Of a DNA stretch of 64,000 nt, positions 25,835 to 34,376 are shown piece by piece. The translations under genes and the position numbers were made by a program. The notes beneath the pieces were generated by a model, which saw only the letters and a program-made list of their open reading frames with translations, searched no databases and had not been told where the DNA came from. The DNA is from Pleomorphomonas oryzae DSM 16300 (GTDB lineage Bacteria; Pseudomonadota; Alphaproteobacteria; Rhizobiales; Pleomorphomonadaceae), in contig NZ_AUHB01000011.1 in NCBI RefSeq assembly GCF_000422965.1, positions 124,001 through 188,000 of the forward strand, in the 5' to 3' direction. Positions within the stretch are counted from its first letter, which is position 1. The number at the start of each line of letters is the position of its first letter.

Positions 25835-25912
25835 GCCGATTTCTCATTTGCATCAGAGGCATGAGAAATCGGCAAACGGAATACCGAGGTCATTTTCAAT
25901 GCATCTCGGTAT
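25835..25912. repeat. Two hairpins inside the ABC transporter operon
   Basis: The first is a perfect 13-bp stem, GCCGATTTCTCAT and ATGAGAAATCGGC, with a 13-base loop (25835-25873). The second pairs ATACCGAG (25881-25888) with CTCGGTAT (25905-25912), which touches the ATPase stop. They could protect the upstream message from exonucleases or reduce permease expression. Confidence 0.6.
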
Positions 25913-26730
25913 CACGCTGCCAGTCCGGCTTGCCGGTAACTGCGTTGGACCTCGTCGCGCAGGTCGTTCCAGATGGTGTGCGCGATGTCGATGAATTGCG
26001 GCTCGTAACGGATCTCGGCCATGACGCGCGGGCGCGGAATGCCGATCGGGTAGACGGATTTGACCGTCCCCGGGCCCGAGGTCAGGACATAGACCTTGTC
26101 GGCCAGCGCGATGGCTTCTTCCAGATCGTGGGTGATGAAGATGACCGACGCCTTCGAGCCAGCCCAAAGCTTCAGAAGTTCTTCATGCATCAGCACGCGG
26201 GTCTGGACGTCGAGAGCCGAGAAGGGCTCGTCCATCAGCAGGATCTTCGGCTCGTTGATGAAGGTCTGAGCGAGCGAGACGCGCTTGCGCATGCCGCCCG
26301 AGAGCTGATGCGGATAGTGATGCTCGAACTTCGTGAGGCCGATACGGCTCAGCCAGTCCCGCGCCACCTGGTAGGACTCAGCCTTCGGACGGCCGCGAAA
26401 CATCGGGCCGGCCACGACATTGTCGATGACGTTGCGCCAGGGAAACAGCGCGTCGGTTTGAAAGACGAAGCCGATGCGCCGGTCGATGCCGTTGATCGGC
26501 TGGCCGAAGATGCGGACCTCGCCGGCCGACGGCTTGTTGAGGCCGGTGATGAGATTGAGCGTCGTCGACTTGCCGCAGCCGGTCGGGCCGACCACGGCGA
26601 CAAACTCGCCCTCGTCGACGCGCATGGAAAAATTGTGGAGGGCAGTCAGGGACTTGCCCGTGGGCGAGACGAACCGGCGGCTGACATTGATCAACTCGAC
26701 CGAGGGGGCGTTGGAAGCTTGAGTCGACAT
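25912..26730 (-). CDS. ABC transporter ATP-binding protein (NitT/TauT family)
   Basis: Walker A GPTGCGKST, Q-loop in FVFQTDALFPWRN, signature LSGGMRKR, Walker B ILLMDEPFSALD and H-loop FITHDLEEA are all intact. The protein belongs to the SsuB/TauB/NrtD subfamily, which powers uptake of sulfonates, nitrate, pyrimidine precursors or similar compounds. AAAGGAA a few bases ahead of the ATG at 26730 decides the start. It is the second gene of the set (binding protein, ATPase, permease), with 102 bp to the binding protein gene. Confidence 0.93.
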   Translation of the reverse strand: MSTQASNAPSVELINVSRRFVSPTGKSLTALHNFSMRVDEGEFVAVVGPTGCGKSTTLNLITGLNKPSAGEVRIFGQPINGIDRRIGFVFQTDALFPWRNVIDNVVAGPMFRGRPKAESYQVARDWLSRIGLTKFEHHYPHQLSGGMRKRVSLAQTFINEPKILLMDEPFSALDVQTRVLMHEELLKLWAGSKASVIFITHDLEEAIALADKVYVLTSGPGTVKSVYPIGIPRPRVMAEIRYEPQFIDIAHTIWNDLRDEVQRSYRQAGLAA

Positions 26731-26832
26731 GAGTTCCTTTCCCTCGGCCCGCGGAACGGACCAAGGCGACATGTGTGATCGCGACGAAAAGGGTGGGGCG
26801 ACGAAGTCCGCCGCCCCGTGACAATGGACGCG

Positions 26833-27837
26833 TTACTTCGCGGCCTTCACGAACTCGGTCGTGTAGGTCTTGGTGAGATCGATGGTCTTGCCCTTGACGT
26901 TCTTGGAGAAGCCGGAGAGGACGGCGAGCACCGTGGCCGGGCCGTCTTCCGGCATCACGCCATCGGGTGTGAACATCCCCTTGCCGGCATCGAGAGCCTT
27001 CACATAGCCCTCCTTGTCGCCGACGTAGTAGTCGGCCGGCATCTCAGCGGCGATCTCGGCGCCGGTGTGGGTGTTGATGTACTTCAGCGTCTTGACGAAG
27101 GCATTGGCGAGCTTCTGCGCCGTGTCCTTGTGGCTCTCGACATAGTCGGTGGCCATGTAGAGCGAGGCGGCCGGATAGGTGCCGCCGAGCGCGGCCTTGG
27201 CGCCTTCGACGGTGCGCATGTCGACCAGCACGGCCGCCTGGCCGGTCTTCAGCAGGCGGGTGATGGTCGGCTCGGTGGTCATGCCGGCCTGGATCTGGTC
27301 CTGCTGCATGGCGGCGATGAAGGTGTCGCCGGCGCCGACGGGCACCGAGGTGAATTCGCCGAGCTTCACGCCGGACTTGACCGCCATATACTGGGTCAGG
27401 AAGTTGGTGGACGAGCCGAGCCCGGTCACGCCGAGGTTCTTGCCCTTGAAGTCGGCGGGCGACTTGATCTCGGGATGCTTGGTCGACACCAGCTCGACCT
27501 CGCCGGGCGCCCGGCTGAACTGGACGACGGATTCGACGAACTTGCCCTTCGACTGCAGGTCGATGCAATGGTCGTAGAAGCCGACCACGCCCTGCACCTG
27601 GCCGGCGAGCAGTTCGTTCTCGGCGTCGACGCCGGCAGCCTCGTTGATGAGGTCCACATCAAGCCCTTCGTCCTTGAAGTAGCCGAGACGCTCGGTCAAC
27701 TTCGCCGGCAGATAGATCTGCTTTTCATAGCCACCCACGACGATGGTGATCTTGTCGGCGGCATGAACGGCCGACACGGACGCAACGGCGACGAGCGCAA
27801 GGGCGGTGGACGAGAGAGCTTTGCTGAATGCCGACAT
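26833..27837 (-). CDS. ABC transporter substrate-binding protein (NMT1/SsuA-like)
   Basis: A signal peptide (ALSSTALALVAVASVSAVHA) is followed by KITIVVGGYEKQIYLPAKLTE, the start of an NMT1-like periplasmic binding domain, with NLGVTGLGSSTNFLTQYMAV as the hinge phosphate/sulfonate-loop region. It should deliver a small anion or pyrimidine-related ligand to the permease. Ligand cannot be read from the sequence. GAGGAAC immediately upstream of ATG supports the start. The TctDE-like system converging on this operon from the other side may sense the same ligand, but this is inference. Confidence 0.9.
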   Translation of the reverse strand: MSAFSKALSSTALALVAVASVSAVHAADKITIVVGGYEKQIYLPAKLTERLGYFKDEGLDVDLINEAAGVDAENELLAGQVQGVVGFYDHCIDLQSKGKFVESVVQFSRAPGEVELVSTKHPEIKSPADFKGKNLGVTGLGSSTNFLTQYMAVKSGVKLGEFTSVPVGAGDTFIAAMQQDQIQAGMTTEPTITRLLKTGQAAVLVDMRTVEGAKAALGGTYPAASLYMATDYVESHKDTAQKLANAFVKTLKYINTHTGAEIAAEMPADYYVGDKEGYVKALDAGKGMFTPDGVMPEDGPATVLAVLSGFSKNVKGKTIDLTKTYTTEFVKAAK

Positions 27838-28400
27838 AGGGTTCCTCCTCAGTGATTCTTAGCGCGCCGTTCGATCCGACTGACTCGGACCGGCGCTCCA
27901 GGGCCTTGTTGTGTAAGCCTCATCTTGCCGATCCTCTTTTCCCTTCGGCCGGATGACGCTGTTGTTTCTTGGTATTGCATTGCTTTCGCGGAAAACCGGT
28001 TCCCACTTTTCCGCACAATGCTAGCGATCGGCTGCTCTTTGTTTCGAGAGCGGATAGGCTAAGTCCGACCGCTAAACTACGTACGTAACACTACAAGCTT
28101 TCAGTGAGCTTTCAGTGAGCGCGATGGGCGGACGTGCTTGATGTCCGACGGGTGGGACTGGAACATCACCGTGCCGCATGGCTCGCATTGTCACCGGATT
28201 GAGCGGCTGGTTTGGCATCCCACGCGAGCGATACCTGCTGATCTGGTCACGGCTGTGAGGGGGCAGCTTTGCGCTCATGCCGGACATTCGGGGCTAGCCA
28301 CGATGAACATGAAATCGGACAGGCACTTAAGACACACTAAGCGCCCTTCCATGAGGCCCTGCTTGCCCTATATCATAAGCTATTAAGCCGGGGGGCGTGC
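27838..28400. other. 563-bp region without a gene
   Basis: It holds the ABC operon promoter region, a 45-bp Hyphomicrobiales-type repeat at 27977-28021 and a perfect tandem duplication of the 11-mer CTTTCAGTGAG-type unit near 28095-28117. The last 80 bases before the fused ATPase gene are AT-richer and probably contain its promoter. No conserved RNA or coding sequence was recognised. Confidence 0.5.
27977..28021. repeat. Short dispersed repeat (AACCGGTTCCCACTTTTCC type)
   Basis: The core GGAAAACCGGTTCCCACTTT, bordered by GCATTG and CAATGC inverted ends, is a sequence I recall as a very common intergenic repeat in Rhizobium, Mesorhizobium and Bradyrhizobium genomes. It supports placing the organism in the Hyphomicrobiales. 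Copy number in this genome cannot be seen from one window. Confidence 0.6.
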
Positions 28401-30047
28401 ATGACAGATTTTCCGGTACCAGGTCCGGCAGGATCAACTCTTACTCTCATGGTCGCATCCGGCCACCCAGTATTCATCGTTGGTCGCAACGGGACGGGCA
28501 AATCCGCCCTCATGAACTGGCTCCGGCAAAAGTCTCAGGCGAACGTAGTCTACCTGCCGGGGAGCAGGACTGCTCTTTTCGATGGTGAGAGCCTGTCACT
28601 CACGCCCCAAAGCAGAAGGGATCTCACGGACAATCTGGCATACTGGGACATTAAAACCGAGTCCCGGTGGACAAACAATTTTGGCAATCGGCGAAATGAG
28701 AAAGCGATTCACGACCTGACGGCGGCGGAACACCAATACAAGAATGACTGCGCGAACACGATCGCAGTAAATTCAGACCCGGTCATAACAGCCGCTGCGA
28801 TTGCCAAATTGCAATCTAGAGAGTCCCCTCTCGATAAGGTCAACCAGCTCCTTGAGCAAGCCAACATTTCCGTCCAGATGCTCATAGCTGACGATGAACT
28901 CAAGGCAGTGTCAGGCGGCAATATATTCAGTTATGCCCGGATGTCCGACGGAGAGCGTATTGCGCTCATACTGATCGCGGAGGTGATCTCGGCGAAGCCG
29001 GGCGTGATTTTCTTGATCGACGAGCCCGAGTTGCACCTTCATCGTTTGATCGTCATTCCCCTGATCGCGACGCTTATCAAGTCGCGTCCCGACTGCGAGT
29101 TCGTAATCAGCACGCATGAGCTGGATTTACCAACATCTATCGCCAAGTCGCGCGTGTGCATCGTGCGGTCGGTCACTTGGCAATCCGATGGGGAGAAGGC
29201 GCATTGGGACTTCGATATCGTTGATCAGATGGACGACCTTCCCGAAGGGCTCGTCACCGATATCCTTGGTTCAAGGCGTCGCGTTCTTTTCACCGAGGGC
29301 GCTGCCAGCAGCCTCGACGTTCCAATGTACTCCGTTTTGTTTCCAAAGGTCTCGATCAGGCCGAAAGGCAGTTGCAAGGAAGTGCAGCATGCGGTGTTCG
29401 GCATCCACTCGACAACCGGACTTCATCGCACAGAAGCCTTTGGCCTGATCGATAATGACGGTATGACCGAGCAAACCATCAGCGAGTTCCAAGCGGAGAA
29501 TATCTATCCGCTTCCATTTTTCTCGGTGGAGTCGCTCTACTATGACGCGGATGTCCTAGCTGCTGTCGCTAAGCGGCAGGCGTCGACCCATGAGGCAGAT
29601 GAGGAGAAGCAAGCCGAATTGGTGGCGGGCTTTCTTGCCGATGTTCTTGCTCAGGGGATCGACGCAGCGGCAAAGCAAGGAACGGCAGAGCATCTGGCCG
29701 GTCGGCTCGCCGAGCGGCAAGTGCGCGACGCACTTCTTGCCCAGATGCCGAAGCGGGAGGAACTCATCGCAACGATCTCTCCGACCATTCAGATCGTTGG
29801 ACAGTCCGCCTATCCTGCAGAGCTTGCGCGTTTCCAAGAAATGATAGCCGCACGAGACCTTCAAGGCATCATAGCCCGCTACCCGGTTCGGCATTCGCAG
29901 ATCCTCGGTGCCATAGCGAAGGCGCTGAAGTTTCAAGGCCGCGCGGACTATGAGACGGCGGCTGTCGCTCGAATATCTTCGGACGAGGCGTTGCGCGAGA
30001 AGCTACTTTTGAAGCTTGCTCCTCTATCAACTGTGATCAACGGATAG
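28401..30047 (+). CDS. PARIS-like fused ATPase-DUF4435 defence protein
   Basis: At 548 residues, the N-terminal half is an ABC/OLD-type ATPase: Walker A GRNGTGKS (K34), signature YARMSDGERIAL, Walker B VIFLIDEPELH (D207, E208) and switch histidine FVISTHELD. The second half begins VLFTEGAASSLDVPMYSVLF and continues to AFGLIDNDG, the DUF4435 TOPRIM-like domain, with acidic residues E299, D351 and D353 in the expected catalytic places. In PARIS, AriA (ATPase) restrains AriB (DUF4435 nuclease) until a phage anti-restriction protein is detected; single-gene fusions are known. This protein has that order. All ATPase and TOPRIM acidic residues appear intact. It is monocistronic, with GGGGGG shortly before the ATG. 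Confidence 0.75.
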   Translation: MTDFPVPGPAGSTLTLMVASGHPVFIVGRNGTGKSALMNWLRQKSQANVVYLPGSRTALFDGESLSLTPQSRRDLTDNLAYWDIKTESRWTNNFGNRRNEKAIHDLTAAEHQYKNDCANTIAVNSDPVITAAAIAKLQSRESPLDKVNQLLEQANISVQMLIADDELKAVSGGNIFSYARMSDGERIALILIAEVISAKPGVIFLIDEPELHLHRLIVIPLIATLIKSRPDCEFVISTHELDLPTSIAKSRVCIVRSVTWQSDGEKAHWDFDIVDQMDDLPEGLVTDILGSRRRVLFTEGAASSLDVPMYSVLFPKVSIRPKGSCKEVQHAVFGIHSTTGLHRTEAFGLIDNDGMTEQTISEFQAENIYPLPFFSVESLYYDADVLAAVAKRQASTHEADEEKQAELVAGFLADVLAQGIDAAAKQGTAEHLAGRLAERQVRDALLAQMPKREELIATISPTIQIVGQSAYPAELARFQEMIAARDLQGIIARYPVRHSQILGAIAKALKFQGRADYETAAVARISSDEALREKLLLKLAPLSTVING

Positions 30048-30240
30048 ACGTGCCGCCAAATTTTACCTGAATCAGAAGCAATCCTTATCTGGAAGCGAAA
30101 GATCGCTATCCGCGTTTGGTTTCCCAGAAGCCGCCCGTCCCCTGCCGGCCAATAGCGGACGCTCAGATATTCATCTTCTGAAGCCGATGCCGGCGCCTAC
30201 CATCCTCATCGTACCACCGGCCCTACCTCCGCCCGGGCCC

Positions 30241-30312
30241 CGCTTCCCCACATTGAGCGCCACGGCGTCCCGCACCAGCGTCTTGAACGCTTCGGCATCC
30301 ACCGTTTCGCCC
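30241..30312 (-). pseudogene. DUF1801 C-terminal fragment
   Basis: On the reverse strand this reads GETVDAEAFKTLVRDAVALN followed by VGKRGPG, matching the last 25 residues of the intact DUF1801 protein at 32909 (GETVDAEAFKALIGHAVALN VGK). Nothing upstream continues the homology and no start codon belongs to it. It is a relic of a lost paralogue just beyond the stop of the AraC gene. The rest of the 30048-30403 gap shows no gene. Confidence 0.65.
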
Positions 30313-30403
30313 AGCTCTCCTTGTCGCGGATCGAACGGCTGCCTTGGGACCCCAGTCGACGTCACGGCTCCGGCGACCTCGGGGGCGCCTCGCGATCTCT
30401 CCC

Positions 30404-31405
30404 TCATCGATCCTGCACCATTGCCGATTTGGCGTTCATCGGCGCAAAGCCGAACTGCGCCTTGAAGGCGCGGCTGAAGGCGGCCTCGGAGTCGTAGCCC
30501 ACCTGTCTTGCCACCGACCCGACCTTGGCATCGGGCTGGCGCATCAGGCTGAGGGCGAGGGTCAGCCGCCAGCGGCTGTGGTAGGCAAGCGGGGCCTCCT
30601 TCACCAGGGCGGTGAAGCGCGCCGCGAAGCCGGATCTCGACAGGCCGGCCACCTTGGCCAGGTCGAGCACAGTCCAGCGCCGATAGGGTTCGTCGTGGAT
30701 GGCCTTGAGCGCGCGGCTGATGCGCGGATCGCCCAGCGCGCCCAGCCAGCCGACGCTGCCGCCCTGCTCGATCCTGACCCAGCTGCGGAGAATTCGGATC
30801 ACCAGCACGTCGATCAGCCGGGAAATCATGATCGACGCGCCGGGATACACCTCGCGCGCTTCCTTCATCATGAAATAGCCGAGGCCTTCGGCCCAGCCGG
30901 TGGTTTCGCCGCTCGCCTTGGGAATGTGAATGACCGACGGCAGCGCCGACACCACCCAGGGCACCGCCGCGCTTGCGAAATGAAAGGCACCGGCGATCAG
31001 CCGGGTCGGCGCGCCCCCGCCGCCGTGAGAGACGTTGAGCTGTTCGGCGGTGAATTGCTCCGCCATCAGGGTGGCAAGGTCGGCCTCAGTGGTGCACTGG
31101 CCATCGCTCAGGCCGTGCCCCACGCCGCGCGGCAGCATGATGAGATCGCCGGTGGCCACCTGAAGCACCCGGCCCTGATCGTTGGCGATCGTCAGGCCGC
31201 CTTCCAGCACGATCAGGAAATAGGCCGCCCCCGGCGGAACGCGCAGCGCCCAGGGCTGGCTGAGCTCGGCGGTGAAGACGATTTCGCCATGCAGGCTGAC
31301 CATGGCCAGGATCTGCGACAGCAGGTCGACGCGCGAGGCGAGCATGCCCTGAGTTTTGGACGATGGAGCATGCAATTCAGGGCCTCGGTCATGGTCATGC
31401 ATCAT
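30404..31405 (-). CDS. AraC family regulator (cupin_6 type)
   Basis: The N-terminal domain (LLSQILAMVSLHGEIVFTAE, RVPPGAAYFLIVLEGG, GDLIMLPRGVGHGLSD) is the cupin_6 ligand domain, and the C-terminal HTH pair includes LAKVAGLSRSGFAARFTALV and ARQVGYDSEAAFSRAFKAQF. It is a full-length one-component regulator of about 333 residues. The divergent neighbour, 165 bp away, is an exported alpha/beta hydrolase and is the likely target. The MM at the start leaves the exact first codon ambiguous by three bases. Confidence 0.88.
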   Translation of the reverse strand: MMHDHDRGPELHAPSSKTQGMLASRVDLLSQILAMVSLHGEIVFTAELSQPWALRVPPGAAYFLIVLEGGLTIANDQGRVLQVATGDLIMLPRGVGHGLSDGQCTTEADLATLMAEQFTAEQLNVSHGGGGAPTRLIAGAFHFASAAVPWVVSALPSVIHIPKASGETTGWAEGLGYFMMKEAREVYPGASIMISRLIDVLVIRILRSWVRIEQGGSVGWLGALGDPRISRALKAIHDEPYRRWTVLDLAKVAGLSRSGFAARFTALVKEAPLAYHSRWRLTLALSLMRQPDAKVGSVARQVGYDSEAAFSRAFKAQFGFAPMNAKSAMVQDR

Positions 31406-31570
31406 GGAAAGCCCTAATTTGGCGGTGTCTTCAACGAGAACTTCTCTCGCTGAAAGAACAGGTTACGCGGAGCGAGGGGCCAGTCCAGGCCTTTCCGGCG
31501 CGATCACCGACAGCATTGCAGATTATCCGAATTAGGCAACCGCGCCGATGCGCGCCCACAGGAGTTCTAA

Positions 31571-32332
31571 ATGAAAGCCCTTTTTGTCTCTGCCCTCATG
31601 CTCACCACCGCCCTCATGGGCGCTGCCCCGGCCTCGGCCCAGTCCAAGCCTGCCATCAAGAACATCGTTCTCGTGCACGGCGCCTTCGTCGACGAGACCA
31701 GTTGGGATGGCGTCGCCGCGATCCTTACCGCTAAGGGTTACCACGTGACGGCGGTGAAGAACCCGCTGACCTCGCTCGCCGACGACGTTGCCGCCACCAA
31801 GGCGGTGGTCGATGCACAGGATGGTTCGGTTGTCCTGGTCGGGCATTCCTGGGGCGGCGTGGTGATCGGCGAGGCCGGCGACGACGCCAAGGTGGCCTCG
31901 CTCGTCTACGTGTCGGCGTTTGCACCCGACAAGGGCGAGACCATCAGCGCGCTGGCGGCCAGCGGCCCGGCAACGCCTGGCGTGGCGGCCATCCGGCCCG
32001 ACGCGAAGGGCTACCTGACGATCGATCCGGCCGTGTTCCCCAGCGCGGTGGCGGGCGATCTGCCCAAGCAGATCGGCGAGCATCTGGCGGCGCACCAGAT
32101 GCCGATCAACCACACCGCCTTCGATGAGCCGGCCAAGGTCGCCGCGTGGCATGAGAAGCCGAGCTGGTACGTGCTGAGCGCCAAGGACCTCGTCCTCGAT
32201 CCCCACGCCCAGGCCTTCTTTGCCGAGCGGATGAAGGCCAAGGTGACCTCGGTCGAGGGCAGCCATGCCTCGCTGGCCTCGCACGCCAAGGACGTGGCCG
32301 CGGTGATCGAAGCGGCGGCCGGTGCGAAGTAG
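31571..32332 (+). CDS. Exported alpha/beta hydrolase
   Basis: A signal peptide (ALFVSALMLTTALMGAAPASA) precedes KNIVLVHGAFVDETSWDGVA (oxyanion HG) and the nucleophile elbow LVGHSWGGVV with a serine; the catalytic histidine is near VEGSHASLAS. This matches the EstC/SABP2-like esterase group that is often exported in alphaproteobacteria. It should act on small esters in the periplasm. AGGAG sits seven bases before the ATG. The divergent AraC regulator probably controls it. Confidence 0.88.
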   Translation: MKALFVSALMLTTALMGAAPASAQSKPAIKNIVLVHGAFVDETSWDGVAAILTAKGYHVTAVKNPLTSLADDVAATKAVVDAQDGSVVLVGHSWGGVVIGEAGDDAKVASLVYVSAFAPDKGETISALAASGPATPGVAAIRPDAKGYLTIDPAVFPSAVAGDLPKQIGEHLAAHQMPINHTAFDEPAKVAAWHEKPSWYVLSAKDLVLDPHAQAFFAERMKAKVTSVEGSHASLASHAKDVAAVIEAAAGAK

Positions 32333-32483
32333 TTTCCGGCAACCGATGCCATCGCCCGCAGGTGCTGGGCGGTGGCATCCGCGGGCAACGCGCGTGAAGG
32401 TGCTGGCCGCGGTTTCAATTGGCGCGGCCGAGAAGTAAAAGAGATCACTGGACGCCGTTTGTCCGGTGCGCCATGTCTGGACC

Positions 32484-32912
32484 ATGCGTCCTGTCGTCGA
32501 CATTCTCGCTGATGAGCCAACCGCTGATGAGCGCGAGCAACTCCTCAAGTTGCTCCTGGACTTCAATGGTCGGCACACAGCTCACCTGATGGAACGGCCC
32601 GATCTTGGGATCCTTCTCAGGGACCCCGATACGGCCGAGATTATTGGCGGCCTCTACGCTTGCGACGAATACAACTGGCTGTTCATCAAATATCTCATTG
32701 TGCCGGAGGCGCTGAGAGGCAAAGGCCTGGGTGCCGAGCTGATGCGGGAGGCAGAGCGAGTTGCCCGTGAGCGAGGATGCCTTGGCATGTTCCTCGACAC
32801 GTTCGACTTTCAGGCGAAGCCGTTTTACCTCAAATTTGGGTTTGAGCAGTTTGGCGAGCTTGAGGGAGATGCCCACACGCCTCGCCGGTTCTTTCTGAAG
32901 AAGCTGCTTTAA
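32484..32912 (+). CDS. GNAT family N-acetyltransferase
   Basis: The 142-residue protein has the GNAT pattern IGGLYACDEYNWLFIKYLIV, RGKGLGAELMREAERVARER (acetyl-CoA loop RGKGLG) and FYLKFGFEQFGEL. It resembles small acetyltransferases with the DTFDFQAKPFY segment. Substrate unknown. The ATG at 32484 is taken; a GTG at 32466 is an alternative. It converges with the DUF1801 gene and the two stop codons overlap in the sequence TTAA. Confidence 0.88.
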   Translation: MRPVVDILADEPTADEREQLLKLLLDFNGRHTAHLMERPDLGILLRDPDTAEIIGGLYACDEYNWLFIKYLIVPEALRGKGLGAELMREAERVARERGCLGMFLDTFDFQAKPFYLKFGFEQFGELEGDAHTPRRFFLKKLL

Positions 32913-33319
32913 TTTCGCCGGGGTTTCTGCTTGCCGACGTTGAGCGCAACGGCGTGGCCGATCAGCGCCTTGAACGCCTCGGCGTCCACCGTCTCGCCCT
33001 CGTGGATGTCGATGGCGCGGCGGGTGCCGCCGGTGAGGCCGGCGTTGAACAGGCCCGAGGGGTCGGGCAGGGCGGCGCCCTGGGCGAAGGTCAGCTTGAC
33101 GTAGGTCTTGTAGACCTCGCCGGTGCAGATGATGCCGGCGTGCTCCCAGGTCGGTACGCCCGAGGGGTTGGTGGGCTTGGCCCATTTCACGGCCTCGACG
33201 ACGTCGGGATCGGCCTCGCGGATCAGGCCGCGCATCCTTTTCAGCGCTTCGCCCCGCCAGTCGCCGAGCCTTTCGAGCTTCAAGTCGATCTGGGCGGACG
33301 GCGAGTCTTGATCGGTCAT
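32909..33319 (-). CDS. DUF1801 (YdhG-like) protein
   Basis: The 136-residue product has RMRGLIREADPDVVEAVKWA, KPTNPSGVPTWEHAG and YVKLTFAQGAALPDPSGLFN, the hallmarks of DUF1801/YdhG proteins, whose role is unsettled; they are small alpha/beta proteins related to a frataxin-like or iron-binding fold. The ATG at 33319 is used because family members begin a few residues ahead of this. A fragment of a second copy sits at 30241 on the same strand. Confidence 0.85.
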   Translation of the reverse strand: MTDQDSPSAQIDLKLERLGDWRGEALKRMRGLIREADPDVVEAVKWAKPTNPSGVPTWEHAGIICTGEVYKTYVKLTFAQGAALPDPSGLFNAGLTGGTRRAIDIHEGETVDAEAFKALIGHAVALNVGKQKPRRN

Positions 33320-33385
33320 GGCAGGTCCTCCGGTGCACGCGGCGGTGGCAGCATGCATCGCGTCCCGGCTGGTACGCAATCCCCC

Positions 33386-34279
33386 TTAGATTCCTCGCGC
33401 GTATCTCGCCGGCGGCACGCCGACGTGCCTTGAGAAGGCGATGGTGAAGGTGCTGGCGGAGGCGTAGCCGACGCGTTCGGCGACCTCGGCGACGCCGGCT
33501 TCCTCGCGGCGCAGGAGATCCTTGGCCAGCGCCATGCGCCAGGCGAGGAGGTAGTCCATCGGCGACAGGCCGACGACGCGGCGGAAGCGCTCGAAGAAGA
33601 CGCTGCGGGAGAGGCCGGCTTCCCGGGCGAGCTCCGGCACCGTCCAGGTGCGCGTCGGGTCCTCGTGCAGGCGGCGCAGCGCCACGGCGAGGCGCTCGTC
33701 GGCAAGGCCGTTGATCAGGCCGGGGGTGGGGCTGCTGCGTCCGATGGCGCGCAGCGCCTCGATCAGCAGCACTTCCAGAAGGTGGGTGAGGATGACGTCG
33801 CGGGCCGGGCGGACAGCGCGCGCCTCCTCGTCCACCAGTTCGACCAGCGTGGCAAGGCGCGGCTCGCCCCGCACGTGAATGAAGCGCGGCAACAGCGACA
33901 GCAGCAGGTCGGCATCGGCCGAGCGGAAGGTGCAGTAGCCGATGGCCATCCGCGCGTCGGTCGGCCCGTCCGGCCGGCCGAGCCGGAAGCGCCGCGGGCC
34001 GATCTCCAGCGGCAGGGTCACCACACCCTCGGGCGGCGGTTCGACGCTGGAGGTGGAGAAGTCGTTGACCGAGGGGATCAGCACGAAGTCGCCCTTCTCG
34101 ACGACGATTGGCGGCTGGCCGTCGACCGTCAGAAGGCAGCTGCCCTCGAGGATGGCGGCATAGAAGGGGCGGCCCTCCTCGACCCGCCGCACGCGCCAGG
34201 CGCCCGCCGCCTCGACCAGCTTGGAGAAGGAGGCGCTGGGCTGGAGAAGGGTGACGACCTCGGCGAGGGGATCGGTCAT
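33386..34279 (-). CDS. AraC family regulator (cupin_6 type), divergent from an SDR
   Basis: The N-terminus MTDPLAEVVTLLQPSASFSK and the segment VEKGDFVLIPSVNDFSTSS identify the cupin_6 type, and the C-terminus has two HTH units (LAREAGLSRSVFFERFRRVV and AERVGYASASTFTIAFSRHV). The ATG at 34279 has CCGGAA upstream and fits the family start better than that at 34315. The SDR gene starts 97 bp away in the opposite direction and is the expected target. This is the third AraC-oxidoreductase arrangement in the window, but it belongs to a different AraC subfamily from the other two. Confidence 0.88.
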   Translation of the reverse strand: MTDPLAEVVTLLQPSASFSKLVEAAGAWRVRRVEEGRPFYAAILEGSCLLTVDGQPPIVVEKGDFVLIPSVNDFSTSSVEPPPEGVVTLPLEIGPRRFRLGRPDGPTDARMAIGYCTFRSADADLLLSLLPRFIHVRGEPRLATLVELVDEEARAVRPARDVILTHLLEVLLIEALRAIGRSSPTPGLINGLADERLAVALRRLHEDPTRTWTVPELAREAGLSRSVFFERFRRVVGLSPMDYLLAWRMALAKDLLRREEAGVAEVAERVGYASASTFTIAFSRHVGVPPARYARGI

Positions 34280-34376
34280 TTCCGGACGCTCATAAAAGGA
34301 TTCTGGACGATGCATCGTAGCAGATCCGGCATTGGCAATCTAGGATGAAGCTCTCAACAAATCAGGAGTAGGTTCC

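Noticed and set aside
28090-28120. Direct repeat of CTTTCAGTGAG as a CRISPR or iteron
   Set aside because: Only two adjacent units occur, with no spacers, cas genes or replication gene nearby.
32909-32912. Overlapping stop codons as a sign of gene fusion or readthrough
   Set aside because: The two genes converge and simply share TTAA, a common economy in compact genomes.
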